A stretch of DNA of 64,000 nt from Thaumasiovibrio sp043421945 (GTDB lineage: Bacteria; Pseudomonadota; Gammaproteobacteria; Enterobacterales; Vibrionaceae), in the NCBI GenBank assembly GCA_043421945.1, contig JBHOGO010000014.1:1-64000 (forward strand). The letters run 5' to 3'. Positions 40,938-50,603 of this stretch are shown one piece after another (the stretch's first letter is position 1; each line of letters starts with the position of its first letter). The notes below the pieces were generated by a model. The model was not told the DNA's origin and ran no database searches. It saw only the letters and a program-made list of their open reading frames with translations. The translations under genes and the position numbers were made by a program.

Positions 40938-43265
40938 TTAATTGTTCAAATAAAACGGGCGGCCGTAGCTTAAAGCATTACCACTCGCTTTTTTATATTC
41001 AAATCCGCTACGTCCACCAAGGCCCAATAATCGGAAAGATAAACTGATGTTTTTATCGTACTCAGGCTCTGCACTGATATTTTCACGGTATTTCAGGTAT
41101 TCATTGTATCCGAATGAGACAGCCCAGCAGCAAGACTCATAGATTAATGCTAGTTGGCTCTCAGACATGATCGCTTCATTGGTGTCGTAGAAGACGTCTC
41201 CATAAGCGAACCAGCTATCAGTGAGGCGTAGACCGGCAGAAAACCCTGCTTGTGAGATACCTTCCTCAGTAAAGCTGCTGATATCGCTGTCTGGGAGGCT
41301 CTGCTGTAAATATGACTGCGAGATGTAGCGATAGTTCGCTTGGACGTAGTTTTCTCCGATGCGATATTCGCCCGTTGAGTGTCCATACTGAACCTCTTGC
41401 TCACTGCCATCATATTGCAACCCAGCGCTAAAAAAGGTGCGATCATTATAGTTAAGCTCGGCTTCAAACGCTGAGGCGGAATAACTGACTTCATTGCCGG
41501 TATAGCCCGTGACATTGTTTAGATAAAAAATTTGTCCAAACGAGAAGGCAAAACGTTCACGGTACTCCTCGTCAAAAAATCGTGTTGATGCGCCGATCGT
41601 GACTTGGTTTGCTGGGGCGATGTAGTCGACGCCACTATATTGTCTGTCTCGAAATAAACCGTGGTAATCGAGCTGTAATAGGCTGCTATCGTAACCCGTT
41701 TGTCCTGCATTGATCGGGTTATAGATCCCGGTCTGCTCGACCTCTTCAACGTAGAGGTACTGCACTTGTGGTTCGAGAGTTTGTAAGTAGTTCTTACTGA
41801 AGAAGTCACTTTCACGCTCTAGTGTAACGCCTGATAAAATACGTAAGCTTGGTATAGTCCGCGAAGCGGTTTCACGCAGCCCAATCAGGTCGGTATTGAG
41901 GCTTTCGTCAAACTCCTGCTCATAGCGGGTATACATGAGCTTGGCCTCGGTTTCGAGTTTCCACCATGATGATGCATAGGGGAAGTAGAGCGTTGGTTCA
42001 ACATGAACACGGCTGGCTGATGGTTTGGTCTCGTCATCATTATCAAACTGACTAAACTGACCATGCAGGGAGGCTTGCAACCCGAGAGGCAGCGCTATGT
42101 CATAGTAGTTAGCTGTAAACTGAGGCATCACGCGGTATAAACCATTGAGCCCATCAAGTGTTAATGACTGGAAGTCTTTGACTAGAAGAGAGGCATCCCA
42201 GTTAACATCACGATACGCAACTGAGCCTGTTTGCAATAGGCTAGAGTCTTCACGGCTACCTAAGCTGGAACCAAGACCTTGTTCAAAATAGTCAAACTGG
42301 CTGACACGACTAAAGTTAGTGGATACTCGCCAATGGTCAGCATATGTTGCACTATGCGACCAGTTAAATGCCCACATAGAGCCCGCATCACGATTCTCTT
42401 TATCGCTATCGATGTACTCCCCGGTGAGCGATCCTTCGCCTAACGTATTGAGGTATCTAAACTGAGTGTGTGTCAGTAGACCTCGACGCTCCATATAGGT
42501 GGGCGTAAGTGTAAGGTCGTAATTAGGGGCGATGTTCCAGTAATACGGTGTGGTTATCTCAAGGCCATTTCGAGAGCCGTAACTGGCATTCGGGTACAGG
42601 AAACCAGATAAGCGTTGATCGCCAACAGGCAAGCGAATATAAGGAATGTACATGATCGGTACATCTTTGACGGCAAATTTCGCACCGTAGAGGTCAGCGT
42701 ATGGTTTGGCTTGGTCATACTCGATATTATCCGCAGAGAATGCCCAGCTGTTATCACTAAAGGGACAGGTGGTAAAGCTTGCCTCTTTTAGGCGCAGCTG
42801 AGTGGGACCTTCTTTCGCAATCAGCTCGGCCTCACCACGACCTAATTGGCAGGTTAAGTTATAGTCTGCCTGATACATGGTCGCTGTTTCATCGATGAGG
42901 TTAGCGTGTATACGATCTGCGTTAATAGAAAATTGCGGGTCTGATACCTTAACGTCGCCATATGCTGTAACCACATTCTCCGGTTGACGAATAATGGCTT
43001 GGTCAGCTTGCATACGTCTCACACCTTGCGTGACAACGACATTACCTTGATAGGTTGCTTTGTTATCTTGGTGTGCTTCAGCGTAGTCAGCTTCAATGAC
43101 CACCGGTAGTGTATTGAGGTCTTCAGGGGACTCGGCTTGCATACAAGTATTTTGCACTGCTTGATTTTCATCGGCACGTTGCATACAGTCTTTCGCAAAT
43201 GCGTGAGGACCAAATAGCGCCAAGGAGATCGCAGTTGCAATAACACTGCGGGAGGTCAAGGACAT
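40938..43265 (-). CDS. lptD: LptD, LPS-assembly outer-membrane protein
   Basis: LptD with LptE inserts lipopolysaccharide into the outer leaflet. The 775-residue protein has a signal peptide (MSLTSRSVIATAISLALFGP, cut after AFA), an OstA-like jellyroll (VVIEADYAEAHQDNKATYQG) and a 26-strand barrel. Cysteines that form the essential disulfides are visible near residues 27 and 41, in the N-terminal domain, and as the adjacent pair in YESCCWAVSFGYN near the C-terminus. It heads the lptD-surA-pdxA-rsmA-apaG-apaH cluster and is divergent from djlA. Confidence 0.97.
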   Translation of the reverse strand: MSLTSRSVIATAISLALFGPHAFAKDCMQRADENQAVQNTCMQAESPEDLNTLPVVIEADYAEAHQDNKATYQGNVVVTQGVRRMQADQAIIRQPENVVTAYGDVKVSDPQFSINADRIHANLIDETATMYQADYNLTCQLGRGEAELIAKEGPTQLRLKEASFTTCPFSDNSWAFSADNIEYDQAKPYADLYGAKFAVKDVPIMYIPYIRLPVGDQRLSGFLYPNASYGSRNGLEITTPYYWNIAPNYDLTLTPTYMERRGLLTHTQFRYLNTLGEGSLTGEYIDSDKENRDAGSMWAFNWSHSATYADHWRVSTNFSRVSQFDYFEQGLGSSLGSREDSSLLQTGSVAYRDVNWDASLLVKDFQSLTLDGLNGLYRVMPQFTANYYDIALPLGLQASLHGQFSQFDNDDETKPSASRVHVEPTLYFPYASSWWKLETEAKLMYTRYEQEFDESLNTDLIGLRETASRTIPSLRILSGVTLERESDFFSKNYLQTLEPQVQYLYVEEVEQTGIYNPINAGQTGYDSSLLQLDYHGLFRDRQYSGVDYIAPANQVTIGASTRFFDEEYRERFAFSFGQIFYLNNVTGYTGNEVSYSASAFEAELNYNDRTFFSAGLQYDGSEQEVQYGHSTGEYRIGENYVQANYRYISQSYLQQSLPDSDISSFTEEGISQAGFSAGLRLTDSWFAYGDVFYDTNEAIMSESQLALIYESCCWAVSFGYNEYLKYRENISAEPEYDKNISLSFRLLGLGGRSGFEYKKASGNALSYGRPFYLNN

Positions 43266-43421
43266 TTAATTTAACTTTCCTGTAGTTTATGCTGTGCACT
43301 GCAGAGGCACAGCGACCGCTTTCCTGAACAATGGATGTTATCATAATCGATAATGAATCTCGCGGCATCCTTATGCATTAAATCAGCCTGATAAAAATGA
43401 ACAGAGTGATGAGTAATATCT

Positions 43422-44258
43422 ATGGGTAAATTGATTGGTGCGTTTTTTGGCACTGTGTTAGGTGGTTTTCCGGGCTTCCTTATCGGCCTATATCTAGGGC
43501 ATAAATTCGATAACGCTAGGCGCAGAGTGTACTTTGGCGGCGGCATGGGAGGCTTTGGAGCTCGTACGGCGAACCAGCAAGCTAAGCAGGCTGCATTTTT
43601 CCGCAATGCCTTTGCGGTAATGGGCCATGTTGCGAAAGCAAAAGGGCATGTGACCGAGCAAGAAATTCGTGTTGCGACACTCTTTATGGATCGAATGGGT
43701 CTACGTGATGAAGCTCGTCGTCAAGCGCAAGCAGCATTCCGCGAAGGAAAAGAGAGTGGCTTCCCGCTGGACGATATCCTCAGTGAAGTACGCCAAGATT
43801 GTGGCGGTCGAGCGGACTTACTGCAATTCTTCCTTGAGTTACAAATCCAGTCTGCTTATGCGGACGGTAGTTTGCACAGCGCAGAAAAAGAGATTTTATA
43901 TCGAGTTGCCGCGACGCTTGGTTTTTCTGCTCGACAGTTGGAGCAACGCCTGTCGATGCAAGAAGCCGCTTTTCGTTTCCAGCAAGGTGGTTTCAATCAA
44001 CAATATTCTCATGGCAGCGCCCACCAAGCGCCACCGAGCCGTGATCAATTAGAAGATGCCTATAAGTTGCTTGGTATTGATGAATCAGCAACAGCTCAAG
44101 AGCTAAAGCGTGCTTATCGTAAGCAAATGAATGAGCATCACCCTGATAAGCTGGTAGCAAAAGGGTTACCACCTGAGATGATGGAAGTCGCGAAGCAAAA
44201 AGCGCAAGAAATTCAGGCGGCATACGATTTGATAAAGAGAGAGCGCGGAACGAAATAA
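43422..44258 (+). CDS. djlA: DjlA, membrane-anchored J-domain co-chaperone
   Basis: The 278-residue protein has an N-terminal helix (IGAFFGTVLGGFPGFLIGLY) that anchors it in the inner membrane with the rest in the cytoplasm, a TerB-like middle domain (about 65-185) and a C-terminal J domain with the HPD motif in NEHHPDKLVAKGLP. DjlA stimulates DnaK and in E. coli affects capsule induction. It is divergent from lptD, as in E. coli. Confidence 0.96.
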   Translation: MGKLIGAFFGTVLGGFPGFLIGLYLGHKFDNARRRVYFGGGMGGFGARTANQQAKQAAFFRNAFAVMGHVAKAKGHVTEQEIRVATLFMDRMGLRDEARRQAQAAFREGKESGFPLDDILSEVRQDCGGRADLLQFFLELQIQSAYADGSLHSAEKEILYRVAATLGFSARQLEQRLSMQEAAFRFQQGGFNQQYSHGSAHQAPPSRDQLEDAYKLLGIDESATAQELKRAYRKQMNEHHPDKLVAKGLPPEMMEVAKQKAQEIQAAYDLIKRERGTK

Positions 44259-44298
44259 CGCGTGATAACGGAAAATTTATCCGTTGGTCAGCAAGAGG

Positions 44299-44331
44299 CG
44301 GGAAGGTAACCATGTTGCCTTCCCGTTTTTG
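44299..44331 (+). terminator. Intrinsic terminator after djlA
   Basis: CGGGAAGG and CCTTCCCG pair over eight or more bases and are followed by a T run. It lies 40 bases past the djlA stop. Confidence 0.88.
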
Positions 44332-44338
44332 TTTATAT

Positions 44339-45298
44339 CTAGCTGACAATGTTTTGTGGCTTTCCTTCGATAAAACGATTGATGTTCTCAATGAGTTGAT
44401 TGCTGAGTGTCGTGATTGCGGTGTCACTGCCCCATGCGACATGTGGGGTGAGGAGTAACTGTGGTAAATCTGCATTTGCGAGCAGTGGATTTTCTTGTGT
44501 TGCTGGCTCTTCAGTAAAAACGTCAACTCCAGCCCCCGCGATAGTGCCTGACTTAAGTGCGTTGATTAATGCGACTTCATCAACTAATCCGCCCCGTCCA
44601 GTGTTAATCAAAATCGCGTGGTTAGGCATCCTTTCGAACTCCGGTCGGTTAATCAACCCTACTGTATGCTCTGAAAGAGGGCAGTGAAGTGAGATGACAT
44701 CTGACTGTGCTAATACGTCTTCAAACGGCAAGTAGCCTTCTCGGCATGATCCTGCACCTTTATGTTCTGCAAAGATCACTTTCATTCCGACAGCGCGAGC
44801 GAGTGCTGCGACAGCTTGGCCCAAGTTTCCTCGTCCGATAATCCCCATGGTTGTTCCTGCAATGTTGCCAATAGGGTGGGTAAAAAAGCAGAATTGATTT
44901 TGTTTTTGCCACTCTCCTCGCTGGATGTCTTGATGGTACCCAACCAGGTTTCGTCTTAGGGTAAATACCATCCCTAGCACATGCTCAGAGACAGATTGAG
45001 CCGCGTAGCCTTGAATATTACACACGCTAATGCCTAGGCGCTTACAAGCCACTAAGTCGACATTATTAGTCCCTGTCGCACCAATGGCAACGAGCTTTAG
45101 ATTGGGGAGTTGAGCGAGTGTATCGGCTGTCAGAATGACCTTGTTCGTGATGATGATATCTGCGTCTTTTACGCGTTCGAGAATCTCTTCCGTTGAGGTC
45201 GTCTCGTAGCTTTGCCATTGGTGTGGAAAGCTTGGTGCCGGAATGGGGATGTGCTTCGGGATAGTGGCAGCATCGAGAAATACGATTTGATGGGTCAT
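44339..45298 (-). CDS. D-2-hydroxyacid dehydrogenase (NAD-type)
   Basis: The 319-residue enzyme has the 2-hydroxyacid dehydrogenase layout. The NAD motif is GIIGRGNLGQAVAALARAVG (GxGxxG at about residue 152), with the catalytic Arg in NTGRGGLVDEVAL, Glu in VDVFTEEPA and His in LTPHVAWGS. It resembles glycerate/hydroxypyruvate reductases (HprA-like), but the substrate is uncertain. The ATG at 45298 follows AGG; the longer frame has 29 extra codons without family similarity. It has its own unit, facing djlA. Confidence 0.9.
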   Translation of the reverse strand: MTHQIVFLDAATIPKHIPIPAPSFPHQWQSYETTSTEEILERVKDADIIITNKVILTADTLAQLPNLKLVAIGATGTNNVDLVACKRLGISVCNIQGYAAQSVSEHVLGMVFTLRRNLVGYHQDIQRGEWQKQNQFCFFTHPIGNIAGTTMGIIGRGNLGQAVAALARAVGMKVIFAEHKGAGSCREGYLPFEDVLAQSDVISLHCPLSEHTVGLINRPEFERMPNHAILINTGRGGLVDEVALINALKSGTIAGAGVDVFTEEPATQENPLLANADLPQLLLTPHVAWGSDTAITTLSNQLIENINRFIEGKPQNIVS

Positions 45299-45426
45299 GC
45301 GTGACCTACAGTTAGTTTTAGGTGTATCGAAAACATAAGTCATATCCATAATGTGATGCAATCTTAACTTGGGATGATGGCGCATATCAGCGCATCATTA
45401 TCGCTAAAGTGTGGGCTTTGTTTGAA

Positions 45427-45456
45427 TAAAAAAATGGCGCTCAATTTGAGCGCCAT
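45427..45456 (-). terminator. Intrinsic terminator after rapA
   Basis: ATGGCGCTCA and TGAGCGCCAT form a 10-base stem. On the minus strand it is followed by seven T residues. It lies 64 bases after the rapA stop and before the start of the dehydrogenase gene. Confidence 0.93.
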
Positions 45457-45520
45457 TAGTACTGATAAGTGGAGAGTCAGTGACACGTTACGCTCTCGAA
45501 CACTTGTCCTTAAACGAAAA

Positions 45521-48439
45521 TCAGTTGTGGCTGACAACGATAAGACGAAGTGAGTCGAGTTGTACTTGCGCACTATTGATATAACCACGCAGCTCTTTAA
45601 TCTGCTCTTCAAGCAACTCTAGTTCGTCATCACGAATATTCGGATTGACGGCTTTTAGTGCTTGGAGGCGGTTGAGCTCTTCGCTCAGAGCTTGTTCCAT
45701 CTCTTGTGTTGCTTGCTGCTTTGTCTCAACCAGCGAGCTCTCAATCTCTTTATCACCTACCGCAATTAAGCTATGGATCTCTTTTTGAACTGAGTTGACT
45801 AGCTTGCTACCTAAGTGACGGTTCACAGGGCTTAACTGACGGTTGAAGCCTTCAAACTCAACCTTGTCGGAGAGGTTTCCACCTTTACCATCGAGCAAGA
45901 TACGTACTGGTTTTTGTGGCAAGAATCGACCAATACCAGATTGCTTCGGAGCTTGTGCTTCGATGGTATAAATCAACTCTAGCAGTAGCGTACCCGCTGG
46001 CAGCGCTTTGTTTTTCAGCAAAGAAACCGCTGTTGTTCCAACCCCTTCACTGAGAAGAAGATCAATACCACCTTGGATCATCGGGTGCTCCCAGCTGATA
46101 AAGTGCATATCTTCTCTTGATAGCGCTGTCTCACGATCGAAGGTGATCGTACAGCCTTCATAAGGCAGGCCTGGGTAGCTTGGGACCATCATATGTTCTG
46201 ATGGTGTCACGATCATCGCATTGTCGCCATTATCGTCTTGATTCAAGCCGATAGTATCGAACAGTCCAAGTGCGAAAGTGACGAGTTCAGTATCACCATC
46301 AAGATCAGCAATGCGTTGAGCAAGTGCTTGTGCTTCGTCACCACCGTTGGAGTGCATCTCTAACAAACGGTCACGCCCCTGATCGAGCTTGGCTTTCAGC
46401 GTATTGTGCATTTCGGCACTGTGCTCAATCATCGTCTCTAAGGCTTCAGCATCGCTACCGCCTTTACCAAGTAAGGTAATAAGTTCTTCTTTAATCGAGT
46501 CGTAAACAGCGCGGCCTGTTGGGCAAGTCTCTTCGAAAGCGTTGAGGCCTTCGTTATACCAGCGTGCCAATAGGGCTTGAGAGGTGCCTTCAAGGTGCGG
46601 CACGTGAATCTCGATATCACGGTTTTGGCCGATACGGTCTAAGCGACCAATACGTTGTTCAAGCAAATCTGGGTTGATCGGCAAGTCGAACATCACCAGC
46701 TGGTTAGCAAACTGGAAGTTACGACCTTCTGAGCCAATCTCACTACAAAGTAAGACTTGTGCACCATCTTCTTCTTGGGCGAAGTAGGCTGCGGCCTTAT
46801 CGCGCTCGATAATTGACATCCCCTCATGGAATACGGTCGCACGAATACCTTCGCGCTCGCGTAATGCTTGCTCAAGAGTTAATGCTGTTTGCGCACGAGA
46901 ACAGATCACCAATACTTTTTCTTGGCGTTGACTCATCAAGTGGTTTAGTAGCCAGTCAACACGTGGGTCGAAGTTCCACCACGTTGCGTTCTCACCTTCA
47001 AACTGTTGATAAATATCCTCAGGGTATAGCATTTGTATCGCTTTTTCTTCAGGCGAACCTGAAACACCCATCATTCCAGCTACCTTCATTGCCGTCTGGT
47101 ATTGGCTTGGAATAGTCAGTGGATAAAGGTTTAAATGACGATTAGGGAAACCTTTGACGCCTCCGCGGGTGTTACGGAATAAGACACGTCCAGTACCATG
47201 GCGATCCATTAAGTGTTCGACAAGTTCTTGGCGAGTCTGAGCGCGTTCTGTTTCATCGACATCATCGGCTTCAATGATACGAAGTAGGGGCTCGACATCT
47301 TGTTCTGACAGAAGCTCACCAATGGCATTCTTCTCATCATTGTTTAGCTTATTGCCAGACATTAGGCTTGCAACGGCATCAGCGACCGGTGCGTATTGGC
47401 GCTCTTCTTCAACAAAGGTCTCGAATTCAAAGAAGCGGTCAGGGTCAAGAAGACGCAAACGAGCAAAGTGGCTTTCACGCCCCAGCTGCTCAGGTGTTGC
47501 CGTTAATAGCAGTACGCCAGGCGTTTTGTCTGCCAGTGCTTCAACAACTTGGTACTGACGGCTTGGTTTATCTTCGCTCCACTCAAGGTGATGGGCTTCA
47601 TCGACAACAAGTAGGTCCCAATCAGCATCGACGACTTGCTCGAAGCGACGACGACTCTTACGTAGGAAGTCGAGGGAGCAAAGTACATATTGTGCGGTAT
47701 CGAACGGGTTGTGTGCGTCTGCGAATGATTCGACACAGCGCTCTTCATCGAAGATAGAGAAATGCAGGTTGAAACGGCGCATCATTTCGACCAGCCATTG
47801 ATGTTGCAATGTTTCTGGTACCACAATCAGAACGCGCTGAGCGCGTCCAGAGAGAACCTGCTGGTGGATGATCATACCGGCTTCGATGGTTTTACCTAGA
47901 CCTACTTCATCGGCAAGTAAAACGCGAGGCGCGTATCGGCGACCGACTTCATGGGCAATGTACAGCTGATGCGGGATAAGACCTGCTCGCATTCCGCATA
48001 AACCACGCAGCGGTGTACGGTGTTGGTTATATTGGTTTTTCAGTGCGCGGAAACGTAAAGAGAAGCGGTCCATTCGGTCAATTTGACCCGCGAACAACTT
48101 ATCTTGTGGTTTATTAAAACGGATGTGGTGGCTTAGCATCACTTCACGTAAGACGACATCCGTTTCTTCTGTGTCGGTGCGAGTACCGACGTAGGTGTAG
48201 ACACCTTGTTGTTCCTTTACTTCTTCCACTCGAAGCGACCAGCCTTCGTGGCTATCGATAACGTCGCCTACGTTAAACATAACGCGAGTAACAGGGGCAT
48301 CAGCTCGGGAGTAAAGACGGTTCTCTTCACTGGCCGGAAACATGAGAGTGACAGTACGAGCATCGACCGCAACGACAGTGCCTAGACCTAAGTCGTGCTC
48401 AGTATCGCTTATCCAACGTTGTCCCAAAGTAAATGGCAT
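45521..48439 (-). CDS. rapA: RapA (HepA), RNA polymerase-recycling ATPase
   Basis: RapA is a Swi2/Snf2-type ATPase that binds RNA polymerase and promotes its recycling. The 972-residue protein has two N-terminal Tudor-like domains (MPFTLGQRWISDTEHDLGLG on). The helicase core has LLADEVGLGKTIEAGMI (Walker A, about 170-185), VVDEAHHLEW, LLTATPEQLGRESHFARLRL, GSEGRNFQFANQLVMFDLP and QRIGRLDRIGQ, and RapA-specific C-terminal domains follow. Length matches E. coli RapA (968). Confidence 0.97.
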   Translation of the reverse strand: MPFTLGQRWISDTEHDLGLGTVVAVDARTVTLMFPASEENRLYSRADAPVTRVMFNVGDVIDSHEGWSLRVEEVKEQQGVYTYVGTRTDTEETDVVLREVMLSHHIRFNKPQDKLFAGQIDRMDRFSLRFRALKNQYNQHRTPLRGLCGMRAGLIPHQLYIAHEVGRRYAPRVLLADEVGLGKTIEAGMIIHQQVLSGRAQRVLIVVPETLQHQWLVEMMRRFNLHFSIFDEERCVESFADAHNPFDTAQYVLCSLDFLRKSRRRFEQVVDADWDLLVVDEAHHLEWSEDKPSRQYQVVEALADKTPGVLLLTATPEQLGRESHFARLRLLDPDRFFEFETFVEEERQYAPVADAVASLMSGNKLNNDEKNAIGELLSEQDVEPLLRIIEADDVDETERAQTRQELVEHLMDRHGTGRVLFRNTRGGVKGFPNRHLNLYPLTIPSQYQTAMKVAGMMGVSGSPEEKAIQMLYPEDIYQQFEGENATWWNFDPRVDWLLNHLMSQRQEKVLVICSRAQTALTLEQALREREGIRATVFHEGMSIIERDKAAAYFAQEEDGAQVLLCSEIGSEGRNFQFANQLVMFDLPINPDLLEQRIGRLDRIGQNRDIEIHVPHLEGTSQALLARWYNEGLNAFEETCPTGRAVYDSIKEELITLLGKGGSDAEALETMIEHSAEMHNTLKAKLDQGRDRLLEMHSNGGDEAQALAQRIADLDGDTELVTFALGLFDTIGLNQDDNGDNAMIVTPSEHMMVPSYPGLPYEGCTITFDRETALSREDMHFISWEHPMIQGGIDLLLSEGVGTTAVSLLKNKALPAGTLLLELIYTIEAQAPKQSGIGRFLPQKPVRILLDGKGGNLSDKVEFEGFNRQLSPVNRHLGSKLVNSVQKEIHSLIAVGDKEIESSLVETKQQATQEMEQALSEELNRLQALKAVNPNIRDDELELLEEQIKELRGYINSAQVQLDSLRLIVVSHN

Positions 48440-48665
48440 AGGGAGTACACCTTCTTATCATTGTATGTAAAGCTTGAAACGGGGATTTTTGAACACGCTA
48501 TTCATCACAGCAGTGAACGTCTGTAATTGTAGACGTTTTGTCCAAAACAAAAGGGGGCTAATGGTACTGCATGATGTGATTGACGTCACGGTGAATTGAC
48601 GGTTTTTATTTAGCGGAAGTGTCTGTGACGTTTTTTTTGGTGACGACCATTTAAACGGCATAAAA
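48440..48665. other. Divergent intergenic region rapA/phoH
   Basis: The rapA-proximal part of a 400-base gap contains a hairpin ACGTCT...AGACGT near 48517-48535 and several GACGTC/GTGACG repeats. It holds no frame with both a start and a good ribosome binding site. The Pho-box-like site follows at 48666. Confidence 0.4.
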
Positions 48666-48683
48666 ACGTCACATTCCTGTCAA
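48666..48683 (+). promoter_or_regulatory. Pho-box-like direct repeat upstream of phoH
   Basis: ACGTCAC (48666-48672) and CTGTCAA (48677-48683) are 7-base units separated by four bases, the layout of a PhoB site (consensus CTGTCAT-N4-CTGTCAT). A weaker unit ACGGCAT lies one repeat upstream. TTCTAT ten bases downstream can serve as minus-10, with no normal minus-35, as is usual for PhoB-activated promoters. The near-identical site at 62695 supports the call. Confidence 0.6.
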
Positions 48684-48839
48684 TTTAGCCTGCTTCTATG
48701 AAGGTTGCGAGGTGTTTGAATGGATTTATCTATATACCTCTCAATAGCTGAATAAAATCTCACTACATACTATGCGTGAATTAAACTAAATAGCGTGGTG
48801 AGACAAACTGAGTAGCCTTACACCGCCAAGGAGGTGCCT

Positions 48840-50216
48840 ATGGGCGATACTGACCGGAAAATATTTGTTCTCGATACCAATATTCTGCTCCACGAACCAT
48901 CTGCTATCTATTCCTTTCAAGAACACGATGTGGTCATCCCGATGACTGTCCTCGAAGAGCTCGACCGCATCAAAGACAGCAAGCGTGATGTCTCGCGCGA
49001 TGCACGTGTTGCCATTCGTGCTTTAGAAAATATGTTCCATGATGCGACACCCGATCAGATCTCTGAAGGGATCCCTATCGGCACGCAAGAGGAAGATAAA
49101 GGTACCATTGCGATTTTAGCTGACTATGAAATTAAAGAGCGAGTGCAGGCCTTTGCTGACAAACTGGGTGACAATCGCATTCTGAATGCCACGCTTTATC
49201 TACAAAATAAGCGCACGCCCCGACAGGTGGTGTTGGTCACTAAAGATATTAATATGCGCTTAAGGGCAAAAGGCGCTGGGGTGCGTTTTGTCGAGGATTA
49301 CCGAACCGATCAGTTAATTGATGATGTTCGTTTCTTAACGAAAGGTTATAAAGAGTACGAAGGTAGCTTTTGGCAGCAAATTGATGAGTGCCACAGTGAG
49401 AGCCGAGGTCGGTCGACTTTCCATACGTTGCCGAAAGAGCACTTTGAGGCGCCTTTTGTTAATCAATATTTACTTGATGAGAGCGAAGACTTCGCCGCTC
49501 GCGTGAAGTCGGTGAATGAAGAAACGGTTGAGATTCGAGACATTAGTCGTGAGCGGTTAATGAGTCGATCTGCTTGGGATATTCATCCGAAGAACATTGA
49601 CCAAGCGATGGCCATTGATGCGCTGATGGACCCTAAAATTGATTTGGTTATTTTGACTGGACCAGCCGGATGCGGGAAGACGATTCTTGCCATGGCAACA
49701 GCTCTCGAGCAGGTGATAGAAAAGGGCATGTACGACAAAATTATCGTGACACGCAATACACCAGATATTGCTGAATCAATTGGCTTTCTTCCTGGTACCG
49801 AGGAAGAAAAGATGATGCCTTGGTTAGCGGCGGTCACGGATACCATGGAGGCGCTGCATAAGAATGATGTATGTACTGAAGGGTCGATGAAGTACATCTA
49901 TGAAAAGGCAAACTTGCAGTTTAAGTCTATTAACTTCATGCGTGGGCGCTCGATTCAGAATGCGTTTGTGCTCTTGGATGAGTGCCAGAACTTAACGGCT
50001 TCACAGATTAAGACCATTATTACCCGCTGCGGGGAAGGCACTAAGCTGGTGTGCTCTGGTAACCTTGCCCAAATCGATTCACCATATTTAACCCCGGTTA
50101 CTTCTGGGTTAACTTATATTGTTGAGCGCTTTAAAGACTTTGACGGTAGTGCAAGCCTCTACCTCAATGGTGTTGTCAGAAGTCGTCTAGCAGAATACGC
50201 TGAGCAGAATTTGTAG
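48840..50216 (+). CDS. PhoH-family protein with PIN domain
   Basis: The 458-residue protein has an N-terminal PIN-like nuclease domain (FVLDTNILLHEPSAIYSF, and the acidic VTKDINMRLRA). The PhoH ATPase has Walker A LTGPAGCGKTILAMATAL (about residues 280-295), ARNTP-like VTRNTPDIAESIGFLPG and Walker B FVLLDECQNL. This is the PhoH2/YlaK arrangement: an RNA helicase joined to a PIN RNase. I use ATG 48840, with AAGGAGG five bases upstream, not the GTG at 48834. The Pho-box-like site fits induction by phosphate starvation. Confidence 0.95.
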   Translation: MGDTDRKIFVLDTNILLHEPSAIYSFQEHDVVIPMTVLEELDRIKDSKRDVSRDARVAIRALENMFHDATPDQISEGIPIGTQEEDKGTIAILADYEIKERVQAFADKLGDNRILNATLYLQNKRTPRQVVLVTKDINMRLRAKGAGVRFVEDYRTDQLIDDVRFLTKGYKEYEGSFWQQIDECHSESRGRSTFHTLPKEHFEAPFVNQYLLDESEDFAARVKSVNEETVEIRDISRERLMSRSAWDIHPKNIDQAMAIDALMDPKIDLVILTGPAGCGKTILAMATALEQVIEKGMYDKIIVTRNTPDIAESIGFLPGTEEEKMMPWLAAVTDTMEALHKNDVCTEGSMKYIYEKANLQFKSINFMRGRSIQNAFVLLDECQNLTASQIKTIITRCGEGTKLVCSGNLAQIDSPYLTPVTSGLTYIVERFKDFDGSASLYLNGVVRSRLAEYAEQNL

Positions 50217-50603
50217 TACTGCTCTAGATCCGCAGCTCTTTAGAGGCGTCTAATAATGATCTGCTGGTAAGTTCTCTCGCTTAATGTTGGTGCGGTTGCC
50301 TTGCACAGACTGCCGCGCCAGCCTCTTATTTTGGTGTGAGCGATGCTCATTATGCTTCCTGCCTGTCAGCATCTGATTGACAAGCCGGTTTTTGATTTAT
50401 GCAGCGAAAATAGCTTTTTACCTATTGGTGCCCTAAAAGGTACGATGCTCACCATGAAAAAAGCTCACAAAGCTGCACATTCATTTTATTTTCATTTAAA
50501 TCAATACCTTAACTAGCAATCCCTACGCCAGTGTGTTTTTTTGGCAGAAAAAAGCTGTACATGATAGTTAAAGGTGTTAATCCCCCCGTAGTATCTATTT
50601 CCT
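50217..50603. other. Intergenic region between convergent phoH and thiQ
   Basis: These 387 bases hold no clear terminator. A 57-codon frame (50343-50516, MLIMLPACQHLIDKPVFDLC...) has no good ribosome binding site. At 50518-50532 the minus strand reads CTGGCGTAGGGATTG, identical to the conserved 3' part of the TPP riboswitch at 54243-54341, but without the other riboswitch elements. Confidence 0.5.

Noticed and set aside
50343..50516. 57-codon plus-strand ORF between phoH and thiQ
   Set aside because: No convincing ribosome binding site, no promoter and no family resemblance; a frame of this size is expected by chance in a 387-base gap.
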